Source: Trema orientale (Eukaryota; Streptophyta; Magnoliopsida; Rosales; Cannabaceae). From it: a DNA stretch of 64,000 nt. Where the stretch lies: the NCBI GenBank assembly GCA_002914845.1, contig JXTC01000090.1, positions 528,684 through 592,683 of the forward strand, read 5' to 3'. A model generated the notes under the pieces. That model saw only the letters and a program-made list of their open reading frames with translations. It was not told the DNA's origin and ran no database searches. Positions 23,585-35,412 of the stretch are shown here, piece after piece (position 1 is the first letter of the stretch; each line of letters starts with the position of its first letter). A program made the position numbers and the translations under genes.

Positions 23585-26218
23585 CAGGGCCGTCTCAACA
23601 TATTTTGGGGCCCTAAGCGAAATTTTAAATTGGGGCCATTTTTTTAAAAAAAATTAAGAATGATTTATTTAAAAATTAATTTTTCTTGCTTTTTTAGATG
23701 CAAAAGAATTAATTAAATCTTTCTATTCAAGTTTATCCAACAAATCTTTTTCAATAGACAATATAGCTAATCCACTTAATCGTTCTTGTGACATAGTTGA
23801 TCTTAAGTAAGATTTTATCAATTTTAGCTTTGAAAAACTTCTTTCTGCAGAAGCAACTGTCACTGGAATTGTTAATAATATTCTATAAGCAATACTTGTA
23901 TTTGGAAAAGAATCTACCTTTTTAATGTAATCAAGAATTTCAATAGGACTACTATTTTCCTTTTGTAAAAGTTCTCTTAATACTTTTAATTCTAAAAATA
24001 AATCTAAACCATCAATATCAGAAAGTCCATCATATTTTAGAACATCTTCAAGATTCAAAGAATTCGTTTTCAAAACATCTTCATCCAATGACTTTAGTTT
24101 CTTAAAATTGAATAAAAACCCAAAAATATTTTCATATACTTGAAATTGCTCAAATCTGATTCTAAGTGAAGAAATAACTTGATCAACCATGTAAATAAAA
24201 TATTCAATTCGAAATGATTCTTGAACAGATTCTATGTTATCACAATCAACATTTTCATCAAATTGTTTTTTCTACGAATCATACCATTGTCCTCTTACAT
24301 CATTAATGTCAAGTTTCAAGTTTTCAATTTCTCCTACAAGTTCACTAAAGAGGTCTTTTCCAGAAGTATCATCCACTTTTAAAAATCCCAAAAAATATTC
24401 TACTACCCTTATTGGACTTGCTGACATATCTACACACCTCAATACAATAGACATTTGCTCTTGATGACTTGAATCTGGAGTACAATCAAGCATAATGGAA
24501 AAACATTTTGCCTCTTTGATTTTTTTCAAAATTGTACTTTTGACTTCAAGTGCTAACATTTGAATCAACTCGTTTTGAATATTATGTCACAAGTAATGTT
24601 TTTGAATCTCACTATTTTTAATACGCCGAACATGTTCTTGCATTATTGGATCAAATTCAGCAATCATCTCAATTAGACTCAAAAAATTTCCATTATTCTC
24701 TTGATAAATCTTCTCGTTGTTTCCACGAAATGCCAAATTGTTCTTAGCTAGATTTTTAACAACAGTAATTATTCTTATTAAAACATTTCTCCAATGCTCC
24801 TTCTCTTTGTTGATTCTTTCTTGGACATCTCTATCAATAGTTTTATTCTTTACCAATCTCAACTCCAAATCAGCCTAAGCATTCATGTTAATTATGTGTT
24901 CATTACTTGTTTCATGACTTTTAAGTTTGGCTCCAAGATTTCTCCAATCATTAGTTCCTTCATTGCCTAATAAATGATTCATGCTAGACTCTGTACCAAA
25001 TAATTTGCAACAAAAGTAATATACTCTATCAAAATCCTTTGAATATACCAACCATCTTCTATCATGTCTTTCTCCATTTGATAGTTTTTTCATGTAATAC
25101 AAAGTGGAGAAATACCTAAAAAGTTCATCTTTTGGAAAATTTATGTTACTTTCTCTAATTGGACCTTTTTCCACCAATAAATCTCTCAACTTATTGCCAA
25201 TATTTTTCCATCTTCCCGGATCATAGATATTATTCATAGAAACATCACACAAATTATCATTAACATCTTTAGTTTCTAATTTGCCAATTTTATCTTCTTC
25301 TTTATTTTCTTGTCCTTCTTCATCTTCTTTTACATCATTACATATTTCATCATTCTTATCCTCTATAGGATTTTCTACTATTACCTCAACATCTCCTAAC
25401 TCGTTTAAATTTGATTGTTCAATTATTTCTACACTTGAGTTGTTTATATCCCTTTTACTAATTGTGAAAAAATTTTCAAGAACTTCTTTTTGGGATTGAA
25501 TCAAACTTTCTATTTTTCTTTTTTTCTTGAGTTTGTCATACCCGGATGTATATTTTCTATTAGACATAATTCTTAAATCTTAACTTAGGTATTTATGAAA
25601 ACAAAATTGACACAATTAAAAAAAAAATAGAATAGTAATGCAAAATTAAAAAAAAAAAAAAAAAAAAGATAAAAAATGAGTAAGAAAGATATAACCTGGA
25701 TATTTTATGATCAAAAAATATGAAGAAATGGTGTGTAAAATAGCTGGGCTGCTAGAGAGAAGAAAATATTGAAACCTTGATGCACCTCCTGCAGCTGTAT
25801 TTTTCGTTCAAGAAGTAGCAAGTGTGATGGCTATTTTTCGTTCAAGAAGTATCAAGTAGCAATGCTGCAAGTGTAATGGCTATAGCTAGAGAGTAGAGAC
25901 TTATATTGTCCATTAAAAAAATCAAAAAAAAGATATACAGAAAATATATCCGTTCAAACCACCTAATATTGAGTTTTTTTAAATTAAAAATGCGATGGAG
26001 CTTTCTTTTTTATTTGAAAGGTGATGGGACAATTTTTTTTATATGAAAGATAATGGCACTTTTCTATAATGGGAGACAAAGCATGATATTTAATAAAACA
26101 AATTAAATATAGGATATAAAAAATAATAATAATTCAAATACTTTATATTTCTGAGGCCTTTTTTACAATGGGGGCCCTAAGCCATGGCTTTTTCGGCTAT
26201 AAGGTTAGGCCGGATCTG
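23585..26218 (-). mobile_element. hAT transposon, TTF-zinc-finger family (2634 bp)
   Basis: The left end CAGGGCCGTCTCAAC...GGGGCCCTAAGC and right end GGGGGCCCTAAGCC...GGCCGGATCTG form diverged inverted ends that share the GGGGCCCTAAGC block. TAAGAAAC (23577-23584) and CAAGAAAC (26219-26226) are a 7-of-8 target duplication. The interior holds one minus-strand transposase frame with stops and a large central deletion, so the copy is non-autonomous. Confidence 0.8.
23723..25567 (-). pseudogene. hAT transposase (TTF zinc finger / hATC), internally deleted
   Basis: A single reading frame runs the whole length, with in-frame stops at 24875, 24587 and 24272. The N-terminus is basic (MSNRKYTSGYDKLKKKRKIE). 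A TTF-type zinc-finger region follows (YDPGRWKNIGNKLRDLL to KLKSHETSNEHI, with YYFCCKLFG). The DUF4371-like region reads [20 protein letters not shown] and VVEYFLGFL. Right after RGQWYDS the frame jumps to KKQFDEN; the family normally has a few hundred residues there, including much of the RNase-H-like core. The C-terminal hATC dimerisation segment is present (IPVTVASAERSFSKLKLIKS). Confidence 0.85.
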
Positions 26219-26450
26219 CAAGAAACGACAAAGGTTATACCGATGTCTACAACAAAAACAAGATGTTGTTGTTATAGATTTTACTGAAACTAATATATAT
26301 CAAACGACAAACTGATGTTAAGTAATAAAAAATTATATAAAATAATCAAAAAACTCATATATGTTGAATAAGCTGGATTTTTATCAAAATTGATATATCC
26401 AAATGATAAATTGATTACATAAACTAACATACAAAAATGGTATATGATTT

Positions 26451-28212
26451 ACTAAAAAAAATTGTTATTTGCCAAAGTACGTTTGCAAAAGGAGCACATA
26501 TTAATTCCATCTCTTAAGAAGATCAAAGGCTACAAATTTAAAATTTTACTAGTCATAAATGTTAAAAACTTAGAGTTTGGCATATTAGTTGTTGGATATA
26601 AGCTTCCACTTGTTTGGAAATCTAGTTATTTGTACAGTGAATTCTAAATATTAAAATATGGATATCAATTTTTTTTATTGAATAGTAAAAATCGATTTCT
26701 TTATATGGTATATAACAGAATTGAACTATACACTGTAGAGTAGGAATCAACAGTTTTTTGACACAGATGGTGTTCTAAAATATAAATTAGAAAAAAAAAA
26801 TCATTTGATATTCCCAATAAAATATTTTCATATTAAAATTTTCATGCTGCTACATTATGATTATGATTTTGTATTTAAGTATGCTTTCACTTCAAAGTTT
26901 TATTTGTAGCATACTTACTAGTTTTCAGAAAAAGATAGGTGTGATTATGCTTTTAGCTAGCCTAGGTCGAAATGACCATCTATTTGTGCATAAATAATAT
27001 CCCACTAGTTTACGGTAGAAGTGTCTTAGGAGTTTCTTATCATACCTTAGAGAATGTACCCACCAGAGTTAAGACTGAAACTTTCTACTTGGGGAAAAAT
27101 AAGAATAAGAACAGGGGCATAATTAATACACCACAAAGTGTTAAGAATTTTATCATAACTATTAGTTTTCAGTTAACAGCTTTTAGAAAAGAATATGTTT
27201 ATACATGTGAACATAAGCTTTACTTACTAAGATTTCTCATTAAGTTATAACTATGCTATAGATAACTTAGAAAGCAATTAAAACTAGACGATGAATAAGA
27301 TGATAAGATGATTGCAATTGTTGTCAAGAAGCAAGGGGAGAATGACTTTGTTATACTAAAATTGCTTGATCCTGGTATTATATGCCTTTCGTATTATATG
27401 AATTAAAGTCTGATAAATAAAAGTACTATTTTATTTTATTTTTCTCTATTCAAGCTAAAATTTATCAGTATTTTTCTAAGACAAGTAGTAGCATCCATCT
27501 GTAAAAGTCTTTTGATTAAAATAAACTTTTCGTTGCAAGACTGATAATTTAGAGGATATTACAGATTACGGGTCTTTGGATGATATTGAGAAACTTTTGG
27601 GACCAACTTCGTACGTATTTTGTCATCTATATCCTTATGCTTTGTAGCTTTGGACTCGTTGCAATGATCCTGTAACTTTTTGTCAGACAACTTCTCCCGA
27701 CTTCCAAGGTAAACTTGTTGTAGCATGGAGGATATTCCTCCTATTGTTGACCTTCCAACGTAGAAGAGTCGTCATCCAAACTTTCATATGTTTAGATCTG
27801 TTTGGTAGACACTCTGCATCTGAGTTGCTCTCTGAACAAGATCCTGATTTTGAAGAATCTATAGACTGCTGCAAAGAAATTAGACTGTTTGCTTTCTCAT
27901 CCTATTTCTATTTGAAAATATATATATATATACACATTCTCAAATTTATTTAAAAAAGAAAAAGAAAAAAAAGGGGGCCATGTTGATCTACTAATGCTTT
28001 TCTTTTTTGTTAATATTTATTAGTATAAAACCATCCCCGTTGGAATATGTTGTGGGCAAAAATTATTAGTCATAGAAAAGTGCATGCAAAATGTTGAGTA
28101 TGTGCAAATGGTTAGCTTGAGAAGTTCTGTTCGCCAGTAACTGCAACAAGAAATCTGCTCGCAACTAGTGAGCTTATGGTCACTTGATCACAAATTGGTC
28201 GCCAGTTTTGAG
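26451..28212. other. Intergenic, no gene identified
   Basis: AT-rich sequence with scattered short frames lacking recognisable domains. Around 27540-27880 the composition is less AT-rich and short acidic codon runs appear on the plus strand (DNLEDITDYGSLDDIEKLL near 27543), which could be a gene fragment. It is unflanked by convincing splice sites, so I do not call a gene. Confidence 0.35.
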
Positions 28213-28301
28213 AGCTCATTTACTTTAGCTAGGTAACAACTTGCAAGCTCATTTACTTCTGCTAGGTGACAATATGCAAGCTCATTTTTGGTTGCTCGGG
28301 A
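28213..28301. repeat. 33-bp tandem repeat, about 2.7 copies
   Basis: Units at 28213-28245, 28246-28278 and partial 28279-28301 share AGCTCATTTACTT, GCTAGGT and ACAA..TGCA. On the minus strand the unit length keeps a frame and gives the 11-residue motif NELAxCxLAxV, but the surrounding frame has no other support. Confidence 0.75.
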
Positions 28302-28384
28302 AGGAAAACAACTAGCAAGGAGAATGCTTAAAGTGTTTATACTCCAACGAAACATATGTGACCATAACAGATTCTTCGAAGATG

Positions 28385-28830
28385 GATAGTTCAACTAATA
28401 TTTGGATAATTATGGCTTGAATCAAGATAATTCATTTAAATTAGATAATCCATTCAAGTTAAGATAATAAGATAATATTTATAATTATCTTATTATTTTG
28501 AGATAATCATGCTATCTGAGCTAGTATATGCAATTAGAAATGAATAGTACTCTTCTTCTATAAATAGGAGTCCTCAGTTATATTTTTAAACAAACTCACA
28601 ATCATGCATTTTTGTTGAGCCAAAAAGATAATTATCTTACTCTGTAATTCTCTCTATAATAAATAATAGTGGACATAGGTCATCCTTCTTGGGTTGAACC
28701 ACTGTAAGATTTGTCATCTTTTTATTTTCTGTCAATAACTGCACGCACTTTGGCTAGATTCTATATCCGAATCTGATCATTATTTCTATTGACAAAACCT
28801 TTGTCAACAAAATATATTATTCCACATTAA
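28385..28830 (+). repeat. LTR-like remnant, probably Copia type
   Basis: The stretch reads like a Copia LTR: CTATAAATAGGAGTCCTCAG (TATA box region, 28556), then a GTGGACATAGGTCATCC segment and GGTTGAACCACTGTAAGATT (28670-28712), wording typical of the R/U5 part of many plant Copia LTRs. I could not fix TG/CA ends or a target duplication, so a solo LTR is inferred only. Confidence 0.4.
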
Positions 28831-28929
28831 ATAATCGTAAGTATTTCTAACTTGGAAAATAAATAAACAAATGAATAAACTACAAAGAAAAAATATCTTA
28901 CACTTACAATTTATGGATAATTAAGGGGT

Positions 28930-29196
28930 TTACCAACAGCGACGTGCACAGATTTCGAGGCAATTGTTAAAACTTTTAAGCCAACGAGTGAATATTAATT
29001 GACAGCAATCTTTGAAAACGCATTTGTAATAGCATGGCCAACCCTTGTTGCTTGAAAGGGCATCATAATTTTGATAATATGAGGGAGTTTCAGCTAAAAC
29101 AAGCCCACTGACCGATTTCATGAAAATTGGGACACGCATAATGCTTAGTGCTATGATCAATATTTTCACAATCATTATCATCCTTTTTCCTTCCAT
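28930..29196 (-). CDS. Small secreted cysteine-rich peptide (hypothetical, 88 aa)
   Basis: From the ATG at 29196 the frame gives a basic start (MEGKRMIMIVK), a hydrophobic stretch (ILIIALSIM) ending near SGLVLAET as a possible signal peptide, then a short mature part with eight cysteines: PCYYKCVFKDCC and later NCLEICARRCW. The CxxxC pairs resemble helical-hairpin antimicrobial or signalling peptides, but I recognise no family. An in-frame ATG at 29271 would add 25 residues; I prefer 29196 because the hydrophobic segment is then close to the N-terminus. A TATA-like CTATATATAG lies at 29211-29220, too near for this start but possibly chance. It is a single exon with no similar neighbour. Confidence 0.5.
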   Translation of the reverse strand: MEGKRMIMIVKILIIALSIMRVPIFMKSVSGLVLAETPSYYQNYDALSSNKGWPCYYKCVFKDCCQLIFTRWLKSFNNCLEICARRCW

Positions 29197-29271
29197 TTTG
29201 TTTCCATATACTATATATAGTGTACATATTGAACTTAAGAATTTGTACCCATAAGAAGATATATTATTCAT

Positions 29272-30396
29272 GAGAAAATTAATTGATAATGTTGACTTTT
29301 AAAGGTTTTAAATAGCAGCGACTTTTGAAAGGGTTGAGGAACACAACAATAAGATGGCTTTCGGTTTAGGTGAAGGCTAGAAAGCATAGTATTTTAAGTC
29401 GTTTAATTCATCACAAAATTTAATGGACAAAGACAAACCGTGACCTTTTTTTTTTTGGTTCAGTGTGGGATAACTTATGGTTATTGCTAGGGAACTTAGA
29501 AATAGGAAAGAAAAATGTTAGGCAACCCGACTTGTGATATCTGCGTTTCAAACAAGTTTCTAATGACGTTTGGATTTTTGCTCATAAAAAAATGGGCTAT
29601 AAATTTAGCTTAAAGGCTATAGCCAGACTTCGAGCCAAATATTAATTATTGACACGTACTTGGGAGGACTATGTGAGTTACAACATAAATGCATATTAAT
29701 TACTTCTTGAACATTTGTTCGACGCACAAGTTTATATTTTCGTTGAATTAGAATGCTTCTAATTCTTCCTACGGCAATTTAAAACTGATCTAGTTGCTGT
29801 TACTCGAGGCATAAGAGCTTTTCCTACAAACGAAGTGGTCAAAAATTGGAATACTTTCTTACACGACCGCTTTTATTTTATTCTCCAATGTAATGTTATT
29901 TTTAATTATCATAATTAGTAAAATTGAGAACTGTGATATTTATTGCCAAAATTGAACTATCCCATGCCAAGTTTAAGGCATATACACTTGATTCCAAATA
30001 ACAAACATATGCTAGATTTTACGTTTTCTTTTTTTTTTTTTTTTGTAGTTTTATATTTTATATTTTACTATTTTTGTTCCCTTCTCTGCTAGATTTTATA
30101 TTTGGTTCGAGTAGTTGATCTTTCACTCAATAATCACAATCTGATCAATTTTCAAAATTTTCGACCCCTACACGAGAAGTTACAACATTAGACCTTTCTT
30201 CTTTTTTATTTTTAATTTCAAATTCATGTAATTAAATAGCAAATTTAAGAAATATTTTAAAATTTTGATTTTGTTAAAAAGAAAATAACGATTCAGCCAT
30301 AAAGTCAACAAACAGGAAATGTTTCCTCGAATATTTTTATTTACATGAATCAATGAGTTTGCTATCATATTACAACATTAACAAAATATATTCACT
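29272..30396. other. Intergenic, no gene identified
   Basis: AT-rich DNA upstream of the small peptide candidate and downstream of the next MITE. It contains T-rich runs near 29451 and 30030. No coding or repeat boundary is supported. Confidence 0.4.
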
Positions 30397-31108
30397 TAGA
30401 GCTTGTTTGGTAACCACTTATTTAAACAATTTTTTGTTTTTTTAATTAAAAAAGTGAAAATATTTTTTAAAAGTATGTTTGGTAAAACTATTTTTGTTTG
30501 ACAACAAAATTTTTAAAATTTTGAAAACAAAAATTTCTTAGTTCCAAAATTTTTTTAAATAATTTTATAGGAATACTAGTATCAAAATTCAAACATATCT
30601 AGACTCACGCCACCATTTCTCTTAACATTTTCTCTCTCATCACTATTTTTTTTGTCATTATCTCTCTAGCCTCATGTAAAAATGATATTTTTCTAAATAT
30701 TTTTAAAAGTTATATTTTTCAAAATAAAAATTTTAAAAGTGGTATTTTTCAAAATATAATTCTAAAATTTGGCCTTTTTTCACAAAATATTTAGTAAAAT
30801 ATCACTTTTAAAACTTTTATTTTGAAAAATTAGACATATGAAATTTATTTAGATAAATACCACTTTTTCTCTCTCCTATTTTCTCTTTCCTTTTTCCATT
30901 ATTACTCTCCCTTTTGATTTTCACTATCAAATGTAAAAAGTGCTAGTTACCAAATATGTATTTATTTTTTTATTTTAGAAAACAAAAAATATAACATTGG
31001 TACCAAACACATTTTTGTTTTTGAAATGCAAAAAACAAGATAAGAAAAAGTACTTTCATTTTTGTTTTTAAAAAAACAAAAAATAAAAATATTACCAAAC
31101 ATCACCTT
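30397..31108. repeat. MITE with TTTGGTAAC ends, carrying a second inverted repeat
   Basis: The left end GAGCTTGTTTGGTAACCAC and right end ATTACCAAACATCACC are complementary around GTTTGGTAA, a pattern of hAT-like MITEs. Within it, 30675-30875 contains another inverted pair (TTTTAAAAGTGGTATTTTTC and ATATCACTTTTAAAACTTTT), probably a nested MITE. I could not read the target duplication clearly. Confidence 0.6.
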
Positions 31109-31310
31109 AATGTACAATTAAGACCAATTCTACATCTATAAATTTTTGAAGCTTTATTCAGACTTTAAAAGAAATTTTTTAAAAAATAATGATAACAATA
31201 ACAACAACAACAACAATATGACAACAGATTTGGTAAAAAAAAAAAATTGTTATTCGACTAGTGTTACAGAGAAAAATAATAGAGGATAACGAACAAAGGA
31301 ACACAAGGGA

Positions 31311-34300
31311 TCATCTTTTCAAGAGGTTATATGCTGGCAAGTCTTTCACACTAGAAACATCTTCGAGTGCAAGCTCACGCTCTAATTGAGTCCTTGTAGA
31401 CTTCAGAACATCCTGAATTAAAAAATAAAACAATAAAATAAAATAAAATAAAATAAAAACATTAAACTGAAAAAGAAACTAAATAGAAATTGAGTCTAAA
31501 AACTTGTATAAAGAGCACGATCAATCTATCTTACATTGAAGTCCATATACGAAGCACGCTTGGCAAGCCACTGAGCATCCATCATTTGAAATGCTACACA
31601 AAAAAGGTTATCAAATGCCATTTCATCTTCTTTAAGTAGTTCCAGAAAATGAATCCCGACTTCAGAAGTTGGCGTTCCTAAGAGATGAAAACAACCCAGA
31701 AGTTTATTCGTCAATGTTAACAGAGATAAAACCATGCAGTAGTAGATTGTAGTTTGACCATCATTATCTGGCACATTTTACTAGTCTGAAGTACCAGGAG
31801 AACCACCGCCGTTGATTCAAAAAAAAAGAAACGTTCGTTTAACCGAAGATCGCTTTACCTGATTGAAGATCTAACATCTGTGCCAACATAAAAGATATGT
31901 TAATTCCAGCAACAGCAAAGGGATATTCCCACTCAGCTCTGGTTCCATCCTGTTTGTGCAACAATCTCTGAAATGATTCCTGTAATGTGTGGAACACCAA
32001 AAGTGATACCTTCAGGTTGAATCAATCAAAGTTTACAGCACCACAAAACAACAAATATTGCTCATTCAATTCACCCGAGTCGATTGCATTAAAGAAACAA
32101 TCACAACGTCACAAATCATGTACTTTTGTTTGCCCTACTCTCCGTGTTGACCAATGTGCCCAGTTTGAATGTTCTTTGTTGTAAAATTTGGCTTAAATAC
32201 AACTAACTTGTGCTCACTTCGAATGCAAAACCAATATAAGGAATCTGTCAATTGCTCACAATAAATTATAAAAGCAAATTAAAAGCGATTACTTACTGGA
32301 TACTTTTGGGCAAAAAAGATAAGATTCTCCAATGATATGAACCCCCCACCCCTACAAAGAATTTAAAGACATTTACGTTGTCATATGTCCAAAGGGAAAT
32401 CTCAATTGAAACCCGAGCAACTCTGCAGAAGGCTTTGAGATAAGAAGCAAAGATTTGGTAAAACAACATAAGATTCTATAAGGTTAACCTACGTACCTAA
32501 AATCTGTTGAGGGGTCTGATCCTTGCCAACCCATCTGCTTCCAGAGCTCTGACTTTAGAGAAGGAAGCTCCTTAGTAGGATATGCCAATCTCCATAATTG
32601 CATCAGAGCATCCTGCATCCCACATTTAATTCAATTTTCACTGGACTAAATAAATCGACCATAATGGAACACATACCTATAATGTAATGCTTTCATTTAT
32701 TGATAATTGACCGCAACAAATAAATTACAGTCATCAGTAATCTCTCCATACTTCCCTAGCACATTATGTTTGTAAGTCCTTTATTATTAATGCTAAAGCA
32801 TATAACCTACCGAAGCAAAATTTGTAAAATGTTACTTATACCAGTTTTATTGTGGACTTACACACTTAACTAAACTGTAATTCCAATATATCATCCTTCT
32901 TCAACACTTAAAAACCAGAAAAACAGTGATCCAACCACATAATTTGACAATCATTGCTAAGAGTCACAAAATTGAATGGTTTTCAGTCAGATGAATAGGT
33001 AATTAGTAATACATGATAAATCAATATTCTCGAAACGGCAGTTTGGCTATCTTATATGTTGTACATATAAGCATAAATGTTACATAATATTGTTTGTAGA
33101 AATAAGATAAAAAGATACAAAAACCTGAAAAAATAAATCTGTTGGCCAGATTAGCAAACAGGCCGACAATTGCTTAATAAACATGTGGAACAAAAGCTGT
33201 TAAATCTGCTTTTAGTTCAAAAACCTCCTAGGACTGAAGAAAGCTAATAAATCCTCAAACAGAAAAAATAAACAAATAAATATAATAATTCAAATATAGA
33301 GAATGTTCTGACGCCATTAGATAGATGAATATTACATCAGATACAACAGAGTAGCATATATTACCAGGAAAAAGAAGAGAAGATTTAAACAGGAAAGAAA
33401 CTTACTTGATGCTCCAGACGAGAACCATCGAAGGGGACATCAAGCCTTTGCCGTAAGTTTCTAAGTCTTTCTTCCTAAGGACACAAGTTAGAATTTAGAC
33501 TATTTTAGACTATAATTAACAAGGTATACACTTTTAACAAAATAATTTTTTTTTTAATTTAAAAAAAAAAAAAAGAAGAAGAAAAAGGCCAAGGTAACAC
33601 GTTGCAAAGACTAACTCTTCAAAAGAGCCAAGACAAACTCCACTTTGAACAACAAAGATTAGTAAGAAACAACTAAAGTCATCACAATGCATGAAAGATC
33701 AAAATTATTTAGGCTTTTACCATTTCTTTAACACCGGTATCTTGAAATTTAACAAGAAAACCTAGAGAACGTTTATAATTGGAACATAAACAAGGCCAAA
33801 ACTGTTAACTATTTCTCAGTAACAAACATACCACGAAAAAAAAAAGAAGGGGGGGGGGGGGGGGGGGGGGGGGGCGCAGGTATAAGGTGGAAAAGGAATA
33901 GAAGATCATCAAATACACAAAGATAAAGATAACAATGTCTGTTGGATTTACCTGTAAAGGACTAAGGGAAGCTCTTAACAACTTATTGTTTTGTCTATTC
34001 TGAGCAGCAGAAGGAAGGGTGAAAAGCCACCCAACAATGGATCCAGGTCCAATTACAATATTTGCTACATAAACAAAAACTAAAGTTAAAAAAAAAAAAA
34101 AAAGGGAACAGAAACTTCAAGAAAGCATGACATCCCTCAGGTCATATGCAGACATAGTAGTTACCACAACAAAACCCTATAAACATATTTGAAGCACTTT
34201 TCCTACTAGCCATTCATTGGTTTGTCAAAACTTGTCAAACCACCATCCGCACCCTATTGACAAAGTCTTCCACTCAAATCACTAAGCTTTCCAAACCGGA

Positions 34301-34716
34301 TATAACGAGGATAAAAACTAACACACATATCTCAGTAGAAAACCATACTAACAGCACTGCATACCAAACCACTGTGCCCATTGCGCAATTAACTGAGAAA
34401 ATAGAAATGTCCAATGGAGGTGTTCCTTTCTCCGTTCATCATCCAAGAGATCATCAAGCTGACAACCCTAGAATATAGTAACACGAAAAATCAGAAAAGA
34501 CACAAGAAAATGTATTGACCAAAACTCTATCCCTCTTAAATCATTAGAGCATAAAAAAATGGAGTGTAGCCTTACCTCCGAACGCCTATTGTCATAGTTC
34601 TGGTTCCCAAGCAAAGGCTCATTCAATCCATCTAAGCCTGATGTCTCCAAATGCTCATGCCCTCTTCCATCAACATCCGCATGATGGAGCCTTCTTCTCA
34701 AAGTTCTTGATGTCAT
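31311..34716 (-). CDS. ELMO/CED-12 domain-containing protein (320 aa, 9 coding exons)
   Basis: Coding exons on the minus strand: 34576-34716, 34365-34467, 33952-34064, 33406-33474, 32497-32612, 32297-32351, 31859-31979, 31535-31677 and 31311-31412. They total 963 nt with every intron GT-AG and all phases consistent. The protein starts MTSRTLRRRLHHADVDGRG, has an N-terminal arm with KEHLHWTFLFSQLIAQWAQW, then the ELMO domain from about residue 125: VPFDGSRLEHQ, QMGWQGSDPSTDFRGGGF, WEYPFAVAGINISFMLAQML, FDNLFCVAFQMMDAQWLAKR, ending LPAYNLLKR. ELMO proteins elsewhere regulate small GTPases as exchange-factor partners or Arf GAPs; the plant role is less defined. Length and order fit the plant three- to four-hundred-residue ELMO family. 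No transposon disrupts the exons. Confidence 0.93.
33849..33874 (+). repeat. 26-base poly-G run in an ELMO intron
   Basis: An uninterrupted run of G (poly-C in the transcript) directly follows an A-rich segment, between the third and fourth coding exons. Runs this long are rare in plants and prone to length errors. Confidence 0.85.
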
Positions 34717-35412
34717 TAGTAAGTTTATTATCCTTCCTGATATAAAATCAGATAATTTATAATGACCCGAGAAGCAAGTAGACTCAACCCCCACCCACCC
34801 AAAACAAAAATTACTAATGGGATAACTATCCACATTTATATAAATCAGGTAGATGAAGTTAAATAAAAAAGCTGTAAACCCTATTTTTACCATTAATCTA
34901 TATAATAACCATTCTTAATCGTTCAAAAAAAATTTAATGTAGTTGCATTCTAATTAGCACAAAAATGAAAAATCATTCTAAGTACATGTGTTAGAACCAT
35001 TATACTATATTACCTGAAAAAAATATCCAATCAACAAAGCCTAAAAATTGTCAGAGAATTGGGATTCAGATCCACCAGAAAAGAACGATTTTTGAAGAGG
35101 TTTTCAATTCCGAATAAAAGGAAAGAAAAAATTATGAGAAATACCAGAAAGAAAGAAGAAGGTGTTACCTGAGAGCTGAGGAGTGGAGAATAAAACCCTA
35201 AAAGAGAATTGGAATTTAGAAACGATGAGCTCAGAAACTCAAAACGCAATTGGGTATTTCTATAACTCTCTTTCCTTACTCTTTAAGCAAAAATTTGTCA
35301 TTCATTCAATATTGATCGTTGATTCCTCAGCGTCTTCTTAAAGAAATAGTTTTTTGTTCCCAGCTCTGCTCTGCTCTCTGGGTCTCTCTCTCTCTTCTCT
35401 CTCTCTCTTTTC
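34717..35412 (-). promoter_or_regulatory. ELMO gene 5' leader with intron and spliced uORF
   Basis: A leader intron is predicted from the donor CTCAG|GTAACACC (exon ends 35169) to the acceptor ATATCAG|GAAGG (exon starts 34736). The first leader exon contains an ATG at 35249 followed by 27 codons (MRFEFLSSSFLNSNS...) to the splice site. After splicing it adds GAA GGA and stops at TAA, 11 bases before the main ATG. Further upstream (35373-35412) a GA-rich run on the minus strand is typical of plant leaders near the transcription start. No TATA box is clear. Confidence 0.55.

Larger units (their letters stand above)
23572..26450 (+). mobile_element. CACTA-like terminus, interrupted by a hAT element
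   Basis: If the hAT element at 23585-26218 and one copy of its target duplication are removed, the flanks join as CACTATAAGAAACGACAAAG. CACTATAAGAAA closely matches the CACTACAAGAAA start of plant CACTA transposons. The following GACAAAGGTTATACCGATGTC resembles their subterminal inverted motifs. I found no opposite end in the window, so this is a terminal relic and its right limit is arbitrary. Confidence 0.35.

Noticed and set aside
27543-27953. Possible gene fragment with acidic codons (DNLEDITDYGSLDDIEKL)
   Set aside because: Too short, no continuous exon structure, and no family I could name with confidence.
29211-29220. TATA-like CTATATATAG as promoter of the small peptide
   Set aside because: Only about 15-25 bases before the preferred ATG, too close for a usual transcription start; not called.
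34257-34893. Frames over ELMO exons 1-2, including a 141-codon extension
   Set aside because: The extra residues come from reading into introns; splice sites and phase support the shorter exon starting at 34716.
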